7,202 nt of DNA from the NCBI GenBank assembly GCA_945952355.1, contig CAMFIW010000134.1, positions 1-7,202 of the forward strand, read 5' to 3'. Below are positions 1-6,132 of the stretch, piece after piece. A program made the translations under genes and the position numbers. The DNA comes from an uncultured Phenylobacterium sp. (GTDB taxonomy: Bacteria; Pseudomonadota; Alphaproteobacteria; Caulobacterales; Caulobacteraceae). Positions within the stretch are counted from its first letter, which is position 1, and the number at the start of each line of letters is the position of its first letter. The notes under the pieces were generated by a model, which saw only the letters and a program-made list of their open reading frames with translations, was not told where the DNA came from and made no database searches.

Positions 1-555
1 CCGCTGCACGGACGCGAAGTGGAGGTCGGGATGGCCGGCGAACGCCGCCTGGGTGCCATTGCCGTGGTGCACGTCGAAGTCCACAACCGCGACCCGCTTC
101 AAACCCGAAGCCTGAGCGACCCGCGCCGCGACGGCCACGTTTGAGAAGATGCAGAACCCCATAGGCTTGTGGGGCTCGGAGTGATGGCCAGGCGGCCGCA
201 CCGCGCAGAAGGCGCGGCCAATGTCGCCGGTCGCCACGTCGCGCACCGATTGAACCACCGCGCCGGCCGCCCGGCGCGCGGCGTTCAGACTGCCCGGCGA
301 CATGAAGGTGTCGGGGTCGAGCATCAGCACCCCATCGCGTGGCGCGGCCTCGAAGATCACGTCCACATAGGCCGGTTGATGCACGCGCGCGAGGTCGGCG
401 GTCTCCACCAGGGGCGCGTCGCGGGGCTCCAGGCTGAGGTCCGACGCATCGCGCAGGGCGCCGACCACGGCCGCGAGCCGCTCCGGCCGCTCCACATGGC
501 GCTCGCCGGGACGGTGGTCGAACATGTCGGCATGGGTGTACAGCGCGACGCTCAT
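1..555 (-). CDS. Histone deacetylase family protein (N-terminal part, runs off the left edge)
   Basis: The minus-strand reading frame is open from ATG at 555 to the window edge and gives the first 185 residues. It belongs to the arginase/deacetylase fold family (HDAC, AcuC, acetylpolyamine amidohydrolase), zinc hydrolases that remove acetyl groups from lysines or acetylpolyamines. Visible hallmarks are RPPGHHS, with the catalytic His dyad at H124-H125, then GFCIFSN around 133-139, and VDFDVHHGNGTQ at 158-169, where D161 and H163 are two of the three zinc ligands. The third ligand Asp and the active-site Tyr lie beyond the edge. The start is supported by AGGA 8 nt upstream (complement of 564-567) and by a normal N-terminus (YTHADMFDH...RPERL). 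There is no signal peptide, so it is probably cytoplasmic. It is divergent from the acetyltransferase gene at 590. Substrate cannot be told from this part; family assignment is secure. Confidence 0.95.
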   Translation of the reverse strand, partial: MSVALYTHADMFDHRPGERHVERPERLAAVVGALRDASDLSLEPRDAPLVETADLARVHQPAYVDVIFEAAPRDGVLMLDPDTFMSPGSLNAARRAAGAVVQSVRDVATGDIGRAFCAVRPPGHHSEPHKPMGFCIFSNVAVAARVAQASGLKRVAVVDFDVHHGNGTQAAFAGHPDLHFASVQR

Positions 556-589
556 CGTTCTGATCCTAACCGGAATCTCCTGGAAGCGA
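556..589. promoter_or_regulatory. 34-bp divergent intergenic region carrying both ribosome binding sites
   Basis: These 34 bases separate the start codons of the deacetylase (minus) and the GNAT gene (plus). They hold a minus-strand AGGA (complement of 564-567, 8 nt from its ATG) and a plus-strand GGAAG at 582-586 (3 nt from its ATG; a second GGAA lies at 572-575). The space is too short for two independent -35/-10 promoters plus leaders. At least one promoter must therefore lie inside the opposite gene, or the two overlap. No convincing promoter boxes were identified. Confidence 0.5.
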
Positions 590-1126
590 ATGTCCGACCT
601 TTCGATCCGCCGCGCCGGCCCCGACGACGCCGAGGCCCTGTCCGACATCGGGCGGGCAACCTTCATCGAAACCTTCGGCCACCTTTATCCGTCCCAGGAT
701 CTGGAGGCCTTTCTGCCCGCCGCCTACGGGCTGGAGCGCACGCGGGCCGACCTGGCGCATCTGCGGAAAGCCTCTTGGCTCGTGGAGACGCAAACGGGTG
801 GCGTGGTGGGCTATGCGAGCGCCGGCGTCTGTGACCTCCCTCACCCGGAGGTCGGCCCCAATGCCTTCGAGCTCAAGCGCTTCTACCTGAAGAAGGCCCT
901 GCAGAACGGAGGCGTCGGCGGCCGGCTCTGGAACGAGGTTCTCGACTGGATGATGCGGCAGAACCCGGACGATCTGTGGATCGGCGTGTGGTCCGAGAAC
1001 CATGGCGCCCAGCGCTTCTATGCGCGTCATGGATTCGAGAAGGTCGGGGAGTATGGCTTCCGGGTCGGCGAGACGGTGGACCACGAGTTCATCCTGCGGC
1101 GTTCGACGCACAGAAATTCTAACTGA
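590..1126 (+). CDS. GNAT-family N-acetyltransferase
   Basis: This encodes a 178-residue protein of the GCN5-related acetyltransferase fold, which transfers acetyl from acetyl-CoA to an amine on a protein, antibiotic or small molecule. The N-terminus (MSDLSIRRAGPDDAEAL) is the standard GNAT beginning. The acetyl-CoA loop of motif A is QNGGVG, matching Q/R-x-x-G-x-G/A, after the strand FELKRFYL and followed by helix GRLWNEVLDWM. Motif B is WSENHGAQRFYARHGFEKVGE, where the N..A..FY..HGF pattern is typical. I chose ATG 590 over in-frame ATG 524 because 524 would add 22 residues unlike the family and would lie inside the divergent deacetylase gene. Length is normal for a single-domain GNAT and the protein should be cytoplasmic. 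Its neighbour is a deacetylase-fold enzyme, so opposing acetylation and deacetylation is an attractive but unproven idea. Substrate unknown. Confidence 0.93.
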   Translation: MSDLSIRRAGPDDAEALSDIGRATFIETFGHLYPSQDLEAFLPAAYGLERTRADLAHLRKASWLVETQTGGVVGYASAGVCDLPHPEVGPNAFELKRFYLKKALQNGGVGGRLWNEVLDWMMRQNPDDLWIGVWSENHGAQRFYARHGFEKVGEYGFRVGETVDHEFILRRSTHRNSN

Positions 1127-1150
1127 CCCCTCAGTCTGGCTGGCGAGGTT

Positions 1151-1165
1151 GCGCAGAATCTGCGC
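1151..1165. repeat. 15-bp perfect palindrome GCGCAG-AAT-CTGCGC
   Basis: Two 6-bp arms (1151-1156 and 1160-1165) are exact reverse complements around a 3-base centre, 25 nt after the GNAT stop and upstream of the resolvase-like gene. The centre creates a GAATC (1156-1160), a GANTC site of the kind methylated by CcrM in alphaproteobacteria. No T-run follows, so it is a poor intrinsic terminator. It fits better as an operator, though a weak RNA hairpin ending the GNAT transcript cannot be excluded. Confidence 0.45.
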
Positions 1166-1174
1166 GTTCGGCCC

Positions 1175-1206
1175 TTGAAGGAAGAATTATTGCCGCAATT
1201 TAACCC
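1175..1206 (+). promoter_or_regulatory. Putative promoter/operator upstream of the resolvase-like gene
   Basis: This is a short AT-rich island in otherwise GC-rich DNA. TTGAAG at 1175-1180 resembles a housekeeping -35 box and TTTAAC at 1199-1204 could be a -10, spaced 18 bp. Between them lies an 11-bp palindrome, ATTGC-C-GCAAT (1189-1199), which would place a bound repressor on the promoter. The TTAACCC at 1200-1206 also resembles a CtrA half-site, but no second half-site is at the required spacing. Assignment is from pattern only. Confidence 0.3.
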
Positions 1207-1283
1207 GACACGCTTTGACGCGGGCGGACGGTTTTGCGACGTTCGGCCCAATCATCGCGGCAGCTCAAATGGCGACGGGTGGG

Positions 1284-1781
1284 ATGTTGAGGATTGGCTA
1301 TGTCCGGTTGCGCGACGAGCGCTCCGGTGAGGATACGGCGAGGCTGAAGGCGGCGGGCTGTCACGTGGTCCGCGCGGAGGAGGCGTTTGACCCGACGGGC
1401 GAGGATTCGGATGTTCTGGCCTCGATCCTCGAGTTCATCGGCGAGGGCGACCAACTCGTGGTCAGCCGCCTGGAGCATCTGGGGGGATCGAGCCGCAGCG
1501 CCCTCGACGCCATCGAGCGCCTCGACGCCCGCGGCGCCAGCCTGAACGTCCTGGAGCCCGAGATCACCACCATCGGCCTGGGCGGACGCGCGCTGAGGGC
1601 GGCGCTGCAGGCCGTGTTGGCTGTCGAGCCGACCTGGGCCGCGCGGCGCCGTCGCGATCGGCCCGCCGCCGACGAGATTCGTGCGCTGCAGGCCGCCGGC
1701 GTGGGCCCGGTCGAGATCGCCCGACGCCTGGGCGTTTCGCGCATGACTGTGTGGCGCAAACTCAAGGCGGTCGAGGCTTAA
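1284..1781 (+). CDS. Small serine-resolvase-like protein with degenerate active site and C-terminal HTH
   Basis: The 165-residue product aligns along its length with small serine recombinases of the gamma-delta/Hin type (about 180-190 aa). It starts MLRIGYVR like their GYARVS, keeps GEGDQLVVSRLEHLG for GDVLVVxKLDRLGR, keeps the region before the E helix, and ends in a resolvase-type HTH (VEIARRLGVSRMTVWRKL, 143-160). The catalytic set is largely gone: the nucleophilic Ser position is R10, the R45 equivalent is V44, and D67/R68/R71 become E64/H65/G68. R8 is kept. Such a protein should bind DNA and perhaps dimerise but not cut it, so a regulatory or structural role is inferred. ATG 1284 fits the family start; in-frame ATG 1269 or TTG 1215 would add 5 or 23 residues. 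The Shine-Dalgarno is poor for all of them. No transposase or terminal repeats lie nearby. Confidence 0.85.
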   Translation: MLRIGYVRLRDERSGEDTARLKAAGCHVVRAEEAFDPTGEDSDVLASILEFIGEGDQLVVSRLEHLGGSSRSALDAIERLDARGASLNVLEPEITTIGLGGRALRAALQAVLAVEPTWAARRRRDRPAADEIRALQAAGVGPVEIARRLGVSRMTVWRKLKAVEA

Positions 1782-1805
1782 GCGCGCAGGTGGCCGCCTG
1801 AGGGC

Positions 1806-1825
1806 GCGCCGCTCTTGCGGCGTTT
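1806..1825 (+). terminator. Hairpin after the resolvase-like gene
   Basis: CGCCGC (1807-1812), loop TCTT (1813-1816) and GCGGCG (1817-1822) form a perfect 6-bp stem, extendable by a G-U pair, followed by TTT (1823-1825). It begins 25 nt after the stop at 1781 and lies before the next gene. The T tract is short, as is common in high-GC genomes, so termination may be partial. Confidence 0.45.
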
Positions 1826-1853
1826 CCGATTCCGGATGCAGTAAGGCGCATCT

Positions 1854-1858
1854 GGAGG
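1854..1858 (+). promoter_or_regulatory. Ribosome binding site GGAGG deciding the GTG start of the SPOR gene
   Basis: GGAGG lies 10 nt before GTG 1869, the only start that gives a complete signal peptide; an in-frame TAA at 1842 blocks upstream extension. An out-of-frame ATG at 1862 sits 3 nt from this site but reads only seven codons before TGA at 1883-1885. Confidence 0.55.
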
Positions 1859-1868
1859 CCCATGGCGC

Positions 1869-2858
1869 GTGCGACGAAACCCTGACCATCGCGGGCTTGC
1901 CCGCACCGCCCTCGCCTCGGCCGTCGCCGCGGCGGCCGTTGCGACATCGGCCGCGGCCCAGGTCGCGCCCGCTTCGCAGCCGCTCAAGTTTCCGGCCAGC
2001 CTCGACAACGCGACCCTGGTCGCCTGGCTGACCCACGAGACCAACCTGTCGCCCGACAGTGTGGTGGCGATCAGCCCGCTCGCGCTCATCGCGATCACCG
2101 ACACCAAGCCTCTGGCCAGCCCCGATGGCTACGAGGTTGTTCTTCGTGCGGAGACCCTGGACGGCGCCTTCTCGGAAAAGGAGGGTCTGGCCTCATGGAA
2201 CGCCACCATGAAGCTGGACTGCAAGGGCCAGGCCTTCTCGATGGGCGAAGTCACCGGCCATACGGGACGCAACCTCAAGGGCGAGGCTAGGCCCATCCAG
2301 ACCGCACTTGTCGGCTGGAAGCCCGTGACCCCAGGCACCATGCAGGGCGAGATCTGGAACGCCCGATGCGGCAAGGACTTCCGGCCGCCCCTGGCCGCGC
2401 CGAAACCCACGACGATCGCCAAGGTCGAGACCGCGAAGCCCGCGCCGGCGGCGGTCAATCCCACGCCGCCCGCGAAGCCAGAGGGCGCGTCCGTCGCAGC
2501 GCCGGCGCCGAAACCGGCGGCGTCGACTGAGCCGCCCCCTGAGCCTACCGCCGCCAAACCCGCGCCGAAACCGTCGCCCGCGCAGCCGCCCGTTCGGGGC
2601 GGCCGTTCGGCCCAGGTCCTTTCGGCGCCCACAGCCGACGAAGCCAGCCGCGCGATCGTTCGCCTGAAGTCCCGGCTGGGTGACGCCATGGCCGGCCTGA
2701 CCAGCGAGGTCGTTCCGGCCCAGGTCGGCGGCAAGACGACCTATCGCGCCATCGTCTCGGGCTTCAAGGCGCCGGCCGACGCCGGCCTGTTCTGCCAGAA
2801 GGTCGAGGCGGCCGGCGGCAAGTGCTTGGTCCGCGCCGACAGCGGCCGCACGCCTTAG
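1869..2858 (+). CDS. Exported SPOR-domain protein with unrecognised N-terminal domain
   Basis: A 329-residue protein of which only the C-terminus is recognised. Residues 1-30 form a Sec signal peptide: a basic n-region ([12 protein letters not shown]), an Ala/Val core, and SAAA before Q31 as a type I cleavage site. Residues about 40-172 form a globular part of unknown function with C118 and C167, which could pair in the periplasm. Residues about 173-245 are a Pro/Ala/Lys-rich flexible linker, typical of proteins that cross the periplasm. Residues about 247-323 fit a SPOR domain (Pfam Sporulation-related repeat), which binds peptidoglycan stripped of stem peptides at division sites; C309 and C319 lie in its last part. 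The likely place of action is the periplasm or septum. The GTG start follows GGAGG. The stop overlaps that of the convergent LysR gene. The SPOR call is good; septal localisation is inferred from the family. Confidence 0.85.
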   Translation: MRRNPDHRGLARTALASAVAAAAVATSAAAQVAPASQPLKFPASLDNATLVAWLTHETNLSPDSVVAISPLALIAITDTKPLASPDGYEVVLRAETLDGAFSEKEGLASWNATMKLDCKGQAFSMGEVTGHTGRNLKGEARPIQTALVGWKPVTPGTMQGEIWNARCGKDFRPPLAAPKPTTIAKVETAKPAPAAVNPTPPAKPEGASVAAPAPKPAASTEPPPEPTAAKPAPKPSPAQPPVRGGRSAQVLSAPTADEASRAIVRLKSRLGDAMAGLTSEVVPAQVGGKTTYRAIVSGFKAPADAGLFCQKVEAAGGKCLVRADSGRTP

Positions 2859-3745
2859 GTCCGGACCCGCGCGAAGTCGATGAAGGCCCGCAGCGTCGCA
2901 GGCACGAGCCGGCGGCTGGGATAGTAGAGGAATGGCCCCGGAAACGGTGGCAGCCAATCGTCGAGCACCCGGACGAGCCGTCCCTCGGCGACCTGTTCGC
3001 GCACATAGCCTTCGAAGGTCGACAGAAATCCGACCCCGTCGAGCGCCGCCCTGACCTGGGTGTGCGGGCTGCCGCAGATCAGTCGGGCCGGCGGATGCAG
3101 GTTCAGAACCCGGCCGTCACGCTCGAACTCCCAGCCAGGTTGCAGGCCGGACGGAAATCGCAATCGGATGGATGGCCGGCTCATCAGGTCCTCCGGCCTT
3201 TCGGGCGCGCCGACCCGGGCGATGAGCTCCGGCGAGCCGACGACGACATAGCGCTGGGGTCCGCTGATCGGGACGGCGATCATGTCCTTGGCCAGCGACT
3301 CGTCCCAACGCACGCCTGCGTCGAAGCCGCCGGCGACGATGTCTATCAGTTCCGTCTGGGCGACGATCTCCAGCTCGACCTGGGGATAGGCGGCGAGGAA
3401 AGGCGCGACCATCGGGCCCAGAACCAGTTCGATCGCCGGCTCAGGCGCGTTGATGCGCAGCGTCCCCACCGGCGCGCCGCGTTCGGCTTGGACGGCGTCC
3501 ACGGCGCCCGCGATCTCCGACAGCGCCGGGCCGAGGCGCTCCAGCAGCCGAGCTCCCGCTTCGGTCAGGGCGACGCTGCGGGTCGTGCGGTTCAGCAGGC
3601 GCACGTCCAGGCGCGCCTCGAGATCGCGGAGAGTTTGGCTGAGCGTCGAGGCGGACACTCCCCGCTCGAGCGCCGCACGCCGGAAGCTCCGGTGCCGGGC
3701 GATGGCCGCGAAGGCGTCGAGGTCGTCCAGGTCGAGACCACGCAT
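2855..3745 (-). CDS. LysR-family transcriptional regulator
   Basis: A 296-residue protein, the usual length of LysR-type regulators. Residues 5-64 form the winged [23 protein letters not shown], then [18 protein letters not shown] as the recognition region, then [15 protein letters not shown], the signature wing. A linker helix runs to about 90, and the co-inducer-binding domain (about 92-290) starts with GTLRINAP and contains [20 protein letters not shown], a pattern common in proteobacterial LysR proteins of the CrgA-like group. ATG 3745 gives the correct N-terminus; the ribosome binding site is weak (GGAAT about 10 nt upstream). It is divergent from the aldo/keto reductase gene 96 bp away, the usual layout for a LysR regulator and its target, and it probably also represses itself. 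The inducer is unknown. Its TAA stop overlaps the TAG of the SPOR gene. Confidence 0.95.
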   Translation of the reverse strand: MRGLDLDDLDAFAAIARHRSFRRAALERGVSASTLSQTLRDLEARLDVRLLNRTTRSVALTEAGARLLERLGPALSEIAGAVDAVQAERGAPVGTLRINAPEPAIELVLGPMVAPFLAAYPQVELEIVAQTELIDIVAGGFDAGVRWDESLAKDMIAVPISGPQRYVVVGSPELIARVGAPERPEDLMSRPSIRLRFPSGLQPGWEFERDGRVLNLHPPARLICGSPHTQVRAALDGVGFLSTFEGYVREQVAEGRLVRVLDDWLPPFPGPFLYYPSRRLVPATLRAFIDFARVRT

Positions 3746-3841
3746 TGTGCGGCATTCCGAACAGCTTGTGCAGGACTATCCATCTTATCGCACGGCGGCG
3801 CGCGCGTCATATGTCGACCATCGATTTCGCAGGAGGTCCCC
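3746..3841. promoter_or_regulatory. Divergent LysR / aldo-keto reductase control region
   Basis: This 96-bp region must hold both promoters and the LysR operator. It contains a direct repeat of TTGTGC at 3745-3750 and 3766-3771, 21 bp apart and so on the same helical face, with TTCCGAA (a 7-bp palindrome, 3755-3761) between them. A possible reductase promoter is TTATCG (3785-3790) with TCATAT (3808-3813), spaced 17 bp; both boxes are weak. No clear T-N11-A LysR palindrome stood out. Confidence 0.4.
3831..3836 (+). promoter_or_regulatory. Strong ribosome binding site of the aldo/keto reductase
   Basis: AGGAGG lies 5 nt before ATG 3842 and is the best Shine-Dalgarno in the window. It fixes this start although the frame remains open far upstream, across the antisense strand of the LysR gene. 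Confidence 0.8.
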
Positions 3842-4834
3842 ATGCAAACCCGCCCCCTCGGCCAAACCGGCCCCGACGTTTCCGCCCTCGGCCTCGGCTG
3901 CATGGGCATGTCCGACTTCTACGGAAACACCGATCGCGCGGAATCGATCGCGACGATCGACGCGGCCGTGGAGGCCGGCATCAGCCTGCTCGACACTGGC
4001 GACTTCTACGGCATGGGCCACAACGAAATGCTGATCGGCGAAGCCCTGAAGCGCCATCGCCGCGACGACCTTCGTATCAGCGTCAAGTTCGGGGCGCTGC
4101 GCGGTCCGGACAATTCCTGGATGGGCTACGCCATGCGGCCCGAAGCGGTGAAGTCCGCCTGCGCCTACAGCCTTCGGCGGCTGGGGGTCGACCACATCGA
4201 CGTCTATCGTCCCGCACGCCTCGCCCCCGATGTGCCGATCGAGGACACCATCGGCGCGATCGCCGACCTGGTGAAGGCCGGCTATGTCCGCCACATCGGC
4301 CTGTCCGAGATGGGCGCCGAGACCATCCGCCGTGCAGCGGCGGTCCATCCCATCGTCGATCTGCAGATCGAGTACGCCATCATCACCCGCGGCATCGAAG
4401 CCTCGATCCTGCCGACTTGCCGGGAATTGGGCATCGGGATCACGGCGTACGGTGTGCTGTCCCGCGGACTGATCAGCGGCCACTGGACCAAGGGCCCCGC
4501 CTCGGCCGGCGACTTCCGCGCCCATAGCCCGCGCTTCCAAGGCGAGAACCTCGACCACAACCTTGCTCTGGTGGAGAAGCTCCGCGCGATCGCCGAGGCC
4601 AAGGGGGTCACGGTCGCCCAGATCGCCATCGCCTGGGTCGCGGCCCAGGGGCGCGACATCATCCCCCTGGTGGGCGCGCGTCGCCGCGACCGCCTCGCCG
4701 AGGCGCTCGGCGCCCTGGACGTCGAACTGACGGCCGCCGACCTTGCCGCCATCGAGGCCGCCGCGCCGAAGGGCGCCGCGGCAGGCGAACGCTATGCTCC
4801 GGCGCAGATGGCCATGCTGGACAGCGAGCGGTAA
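3842..4834 (+). CDS. Aldo/keto reductase
   Basis: A 330-residue cytosolic oxidoreductase with the (beta/alpha)8 fold, expected to use NADPH to reduce aldehydes or ketones. It opens with [21 protein letters not shown], typical of the YakC/AKR13-like group. Three catalytic-tetrad residues are visible: D51 and Y56 in LLDTGDFYG, and K82 in SVKFG. The fourth, normally His in a YQHRxDP context, is replaced in VYRPARLAP (121-129), which is also one residue longer. From memory, a YxPARxDP form occurs in an existing subgroup, so it need not mean inactivity. EYAIITR (177-183) and [13 protein letters not shown] (277-289) are the usual late motifs, the latter at the cofactor phosphate site. It has a strong ribosome binding site, a divergent LysR gene upstream and a terminator 16 nt after its stop, so it is probably a single-gene, LysR-controlled transcript. 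Substrate unknown. Confidence 0.95.
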   Translation: MQTRPLGQTGPDVSALGLGCMGMSDFYGNTDRAESIATIDAAVEAGISLLDTGDFYGMGHNEMLIGEALKRHRRDDLRISVKFGALRGPDNSWMGYAMRPEAVKSACAYSLRRLGVDHIDVYRPARLAPDVPIEDTIGAIADLVKAGYVRHIGLSEMGAETIRRAAAVHPIVDLQIEYAIITRGIEASILPTCRELGIGITAYGVLSRGLISGHWTKGPASAGDFRAHSPRFQGENLDHNLALVEKLRAIAEAKGVTVAQIAIAWVAAQGRDIIPLVGARRRDRLAEALGALDVELTAADLAAIEAAAPKGAAAGERYAPAQMAMLDSER

Positions 4835-4849
4835 CCGGACGCACTGGAC

Positions 4850-4870
4850 ATGGGGCCTTCGCGGCCCCAT
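4850..4870 (+). terminator. Intrinsic-type hairpin after the aldo/keto reductase
   Basis: ATGGGGCC (4850-4857) and GGCCCCAT (4863-4870) form a perfect 8-bp stem around TTCGC, a UUCG-type stable loop. It lies just after the stop at 4834. The following bases (CCTTCGGTC) are not T-rich, so this is a strong hairpin with a weak U tract. Confidence 0.6.
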
Positions 4871-4878
4871 CCTTCGGT

Positions 4879-4892
4879 CAAACAGATGTTTG
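4879..4892. promoter_or_regulatory. Palindrome CAAACA-GA-TGTTTG before the VWA gene
   Basis: The 6-bp arms at 4879-4884 and 4887-4892 are exact reverse complements around GA, ending 22 nt before the VWA start. Its AT-richness and position suggest a protein-binding site rather than a hairpin, because a 2-base loop cannot close in RNA. The binding factor is unknown. Confidence 0.35.
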
Positions 4893-4914
4893 CCGTCCCA
4901 GGGAAGATTGTCCC

Positions 4915-6108
4915 ATGTTCATGCGCTTCTTCACCGAGCTCCGCGAAGCCAAGGTGCCGGTGACGTTGAAAGAGTACCTGATGCTGATGGAGGCGCTCGA
5001 CAAGTCGGTCATCGACCGCTCCGTGGACGACTTCTACTATCTTTCCCGTGCGGCGCTGGTGAAGGACGAGAAGAACCTCGACCGGTTCGACCAGGTGTTC
5101 GGCCACGTGTTCAAGGGCCTTGAAAAGCTGGAGCTTCTCGGCAACGCCGACATTCCGGCCGAGTGGCTGAAGCGCATCTCCGACCAGTTCCTCACCGACG
5201 AGGAGAAGGCGCAGATCGAGGCCATGGGCGGCTTCGACAAGCTGATGGAAGCCATCGCCGAGCGCATGCGCCAGCAGCAGGAGGAAGAGGGCGACGGGGA
5301 CGGCAAGGGCCAGGGCAAGAACGGCCGTGGTCCGACCGGCGACTCGCCTTTCGGCGCCAACGGCTATCACCCGGAAGGCATCCGCATTGGCCAGGACAAG
5401 GGTCGCCACGGCAAGGCGATCAAGGTCTGGGACAAGCGCGACTACAAGAATCTCGACGATTCCGTCGAACTCGGCACCCGCAACATCAAGGTCGCCCTGC
5501 GCCGCCTGCGCAGATGGGTCCGCGACGGCGCCGACGAAGAACTGGACATGGACGGCACCATCCAGGGCACCGCCGAGAAGGGCTACCTGGACATCAAGCT
5601 GCGCCCCGAACGCCGCAACAAGATCTCAGTGCTGATCTTCTTCGATATCGGCGGTTCGATGGACAGCCACATCAAGGTCTGCGAAGAGTTGTTCTCGGCC
5701 GCGCGGACCGAGTTCAAGAACATGGAGTTCTACTACTTCCACAACTGTCTTTATGAGAGTGTTTGGAAGGATAATCGGCGGCGTCACACCGAGAAGCTGT
5801 CCACCTACGACGTACTCCACAAGTTCTCCAGCGACTACAAGGTGATCTTCGTCGGCGACGCCACGATGAGCCCCTACGAGATCACCTATCCGGGCGGCTC
5901 GGTGGAGCACTGGAACGAGGAGGCCGGGGCGATCTGGATGGACCGCGTGGGCCAGATCTTCGAGAGCGTGGTGTGGCTGAACCCGACGGCCGAGCGCCAG
6001 TGGGACTACACGCCCTCGATCGAGGTGATGCGCCAGCTGGTCGGCGACCGGATGTTCCCGCTCACTCTGGAAGGCCTGGAAAAGGCGATGAAGGAGCTCG
6101 CGCGCTAG
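4915..6108 (+). CDS. VWA domain protein, CoxE-like (COG3825 type)
   Basis: A 397-residue cytoplasmic protein. Residues 1-125 are helical (MRFFTELREAKVPVTLKEYLMLMEAL is characteristic of the family) and end in a charged stretch RQQQEEEGDGDGKG. Residues 126-145 are a Gly/Lys/Asp-rich linker. Residues about 160-235 are a conserved pre-domain, followed by a C-terminal von Willebrand factor A domain. The metal site (MIDAS) is FFDIGGSMDSH with D244, G246 and S248, so it is D-x-G-x-S rather than the canonical D-x-S-x-S. VIFVGDATMSP (310-320) supplies the later acidic loop with D315. Proteins of this group usually work with a MoxR-type AAA+ ATPase in metal insertion or assembly of enzymes such as CO dehydrogenase, but most members have no known client. 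No ATPase gene lies in this window. ATG 4915 is preceded by GGGAAG at 8 nt; ATG 4921 is an alternative. Confidence 0.93.
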   Translation: MFMRFFTELREAKVPVTLKEYLMLMEALDKSVIDRSVDDFYYLSRAALVKDEKNLDRFDQVFGHVFKGLEKLELLGNADIPAEWLKRISDQFLTDEEKAQIEAMGGFDKLMEAIAERMRQQQEEEGDGDGKGQGKNGRGPTGDSPFGANGYHPEGIRIGQDKGRHGKAIKVWDKRDYKNLDDSVELGTRNIKVALRRLRRWVRDGADEELDMDGTIQGTAEKGYLDIKLRPERRNKISVLIFFDIGGSMDSHIKVCEELFSAARTEFKNMEFYYFHNCLYESVWKDNRRRHTEKLSTYDVLHKFSSDYKVIFVGDATMSPYEITYPGGSVEHWNEEAGAIWMDRVGQIFESVVWLNPTAERQWDYTPSIEVMRQLVGDRMFPLTLEGLEKAMKELAR

Positions 6109-6132
6109 GTCACATGACGTTTGCGCTGGCCC

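Noticed and set aside
524..589. Upstream ATG start for the GNAT gene
   Set aside because: It would add 22 residues foreign to the family and overlap the deacetylase gene; ATG 590 gives the normal N-terminus.
169..834. A 221-codon plus-strand frame opposite the deacetylase and over the GNAT start
   Set aside because: It conflicts with two clear family matches on both strands; its composition is Arg/His-rich as expected of a shadow frame.
1127..1868. A mobile element or integration site around the resolvase-like gene
   Set aside because: No transposase, terminal inverted repeats, target duplications or tRNA were seen, and the recombinase lacks catalytic residues.
2193..2957. A 254-codon Arg/Gly-rich minus-strand frame opposite the SPOR gene
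   Set aside because: It mirrors the Pro/Ala-rich linker of the SPOR protein, also overlaps the LysR gene, and has no domain.
2822..4834. A 670-codon open frame that extends the aldo/keto reductase upstream
   Set aside because: The first 340 codons are antisense to the well-supported LysR gene, with Arg/Gln-rich low-quality sequence. The strong AGGAGG at 3831 and family start fix ATG 3842.
3785..4870. A 361-codon minus-strand frame opposite the aldo/keto reductase
   Set aside because: It is a product of high GC at third positions, has no recognisable domain, and the plus-strand gene is certain.
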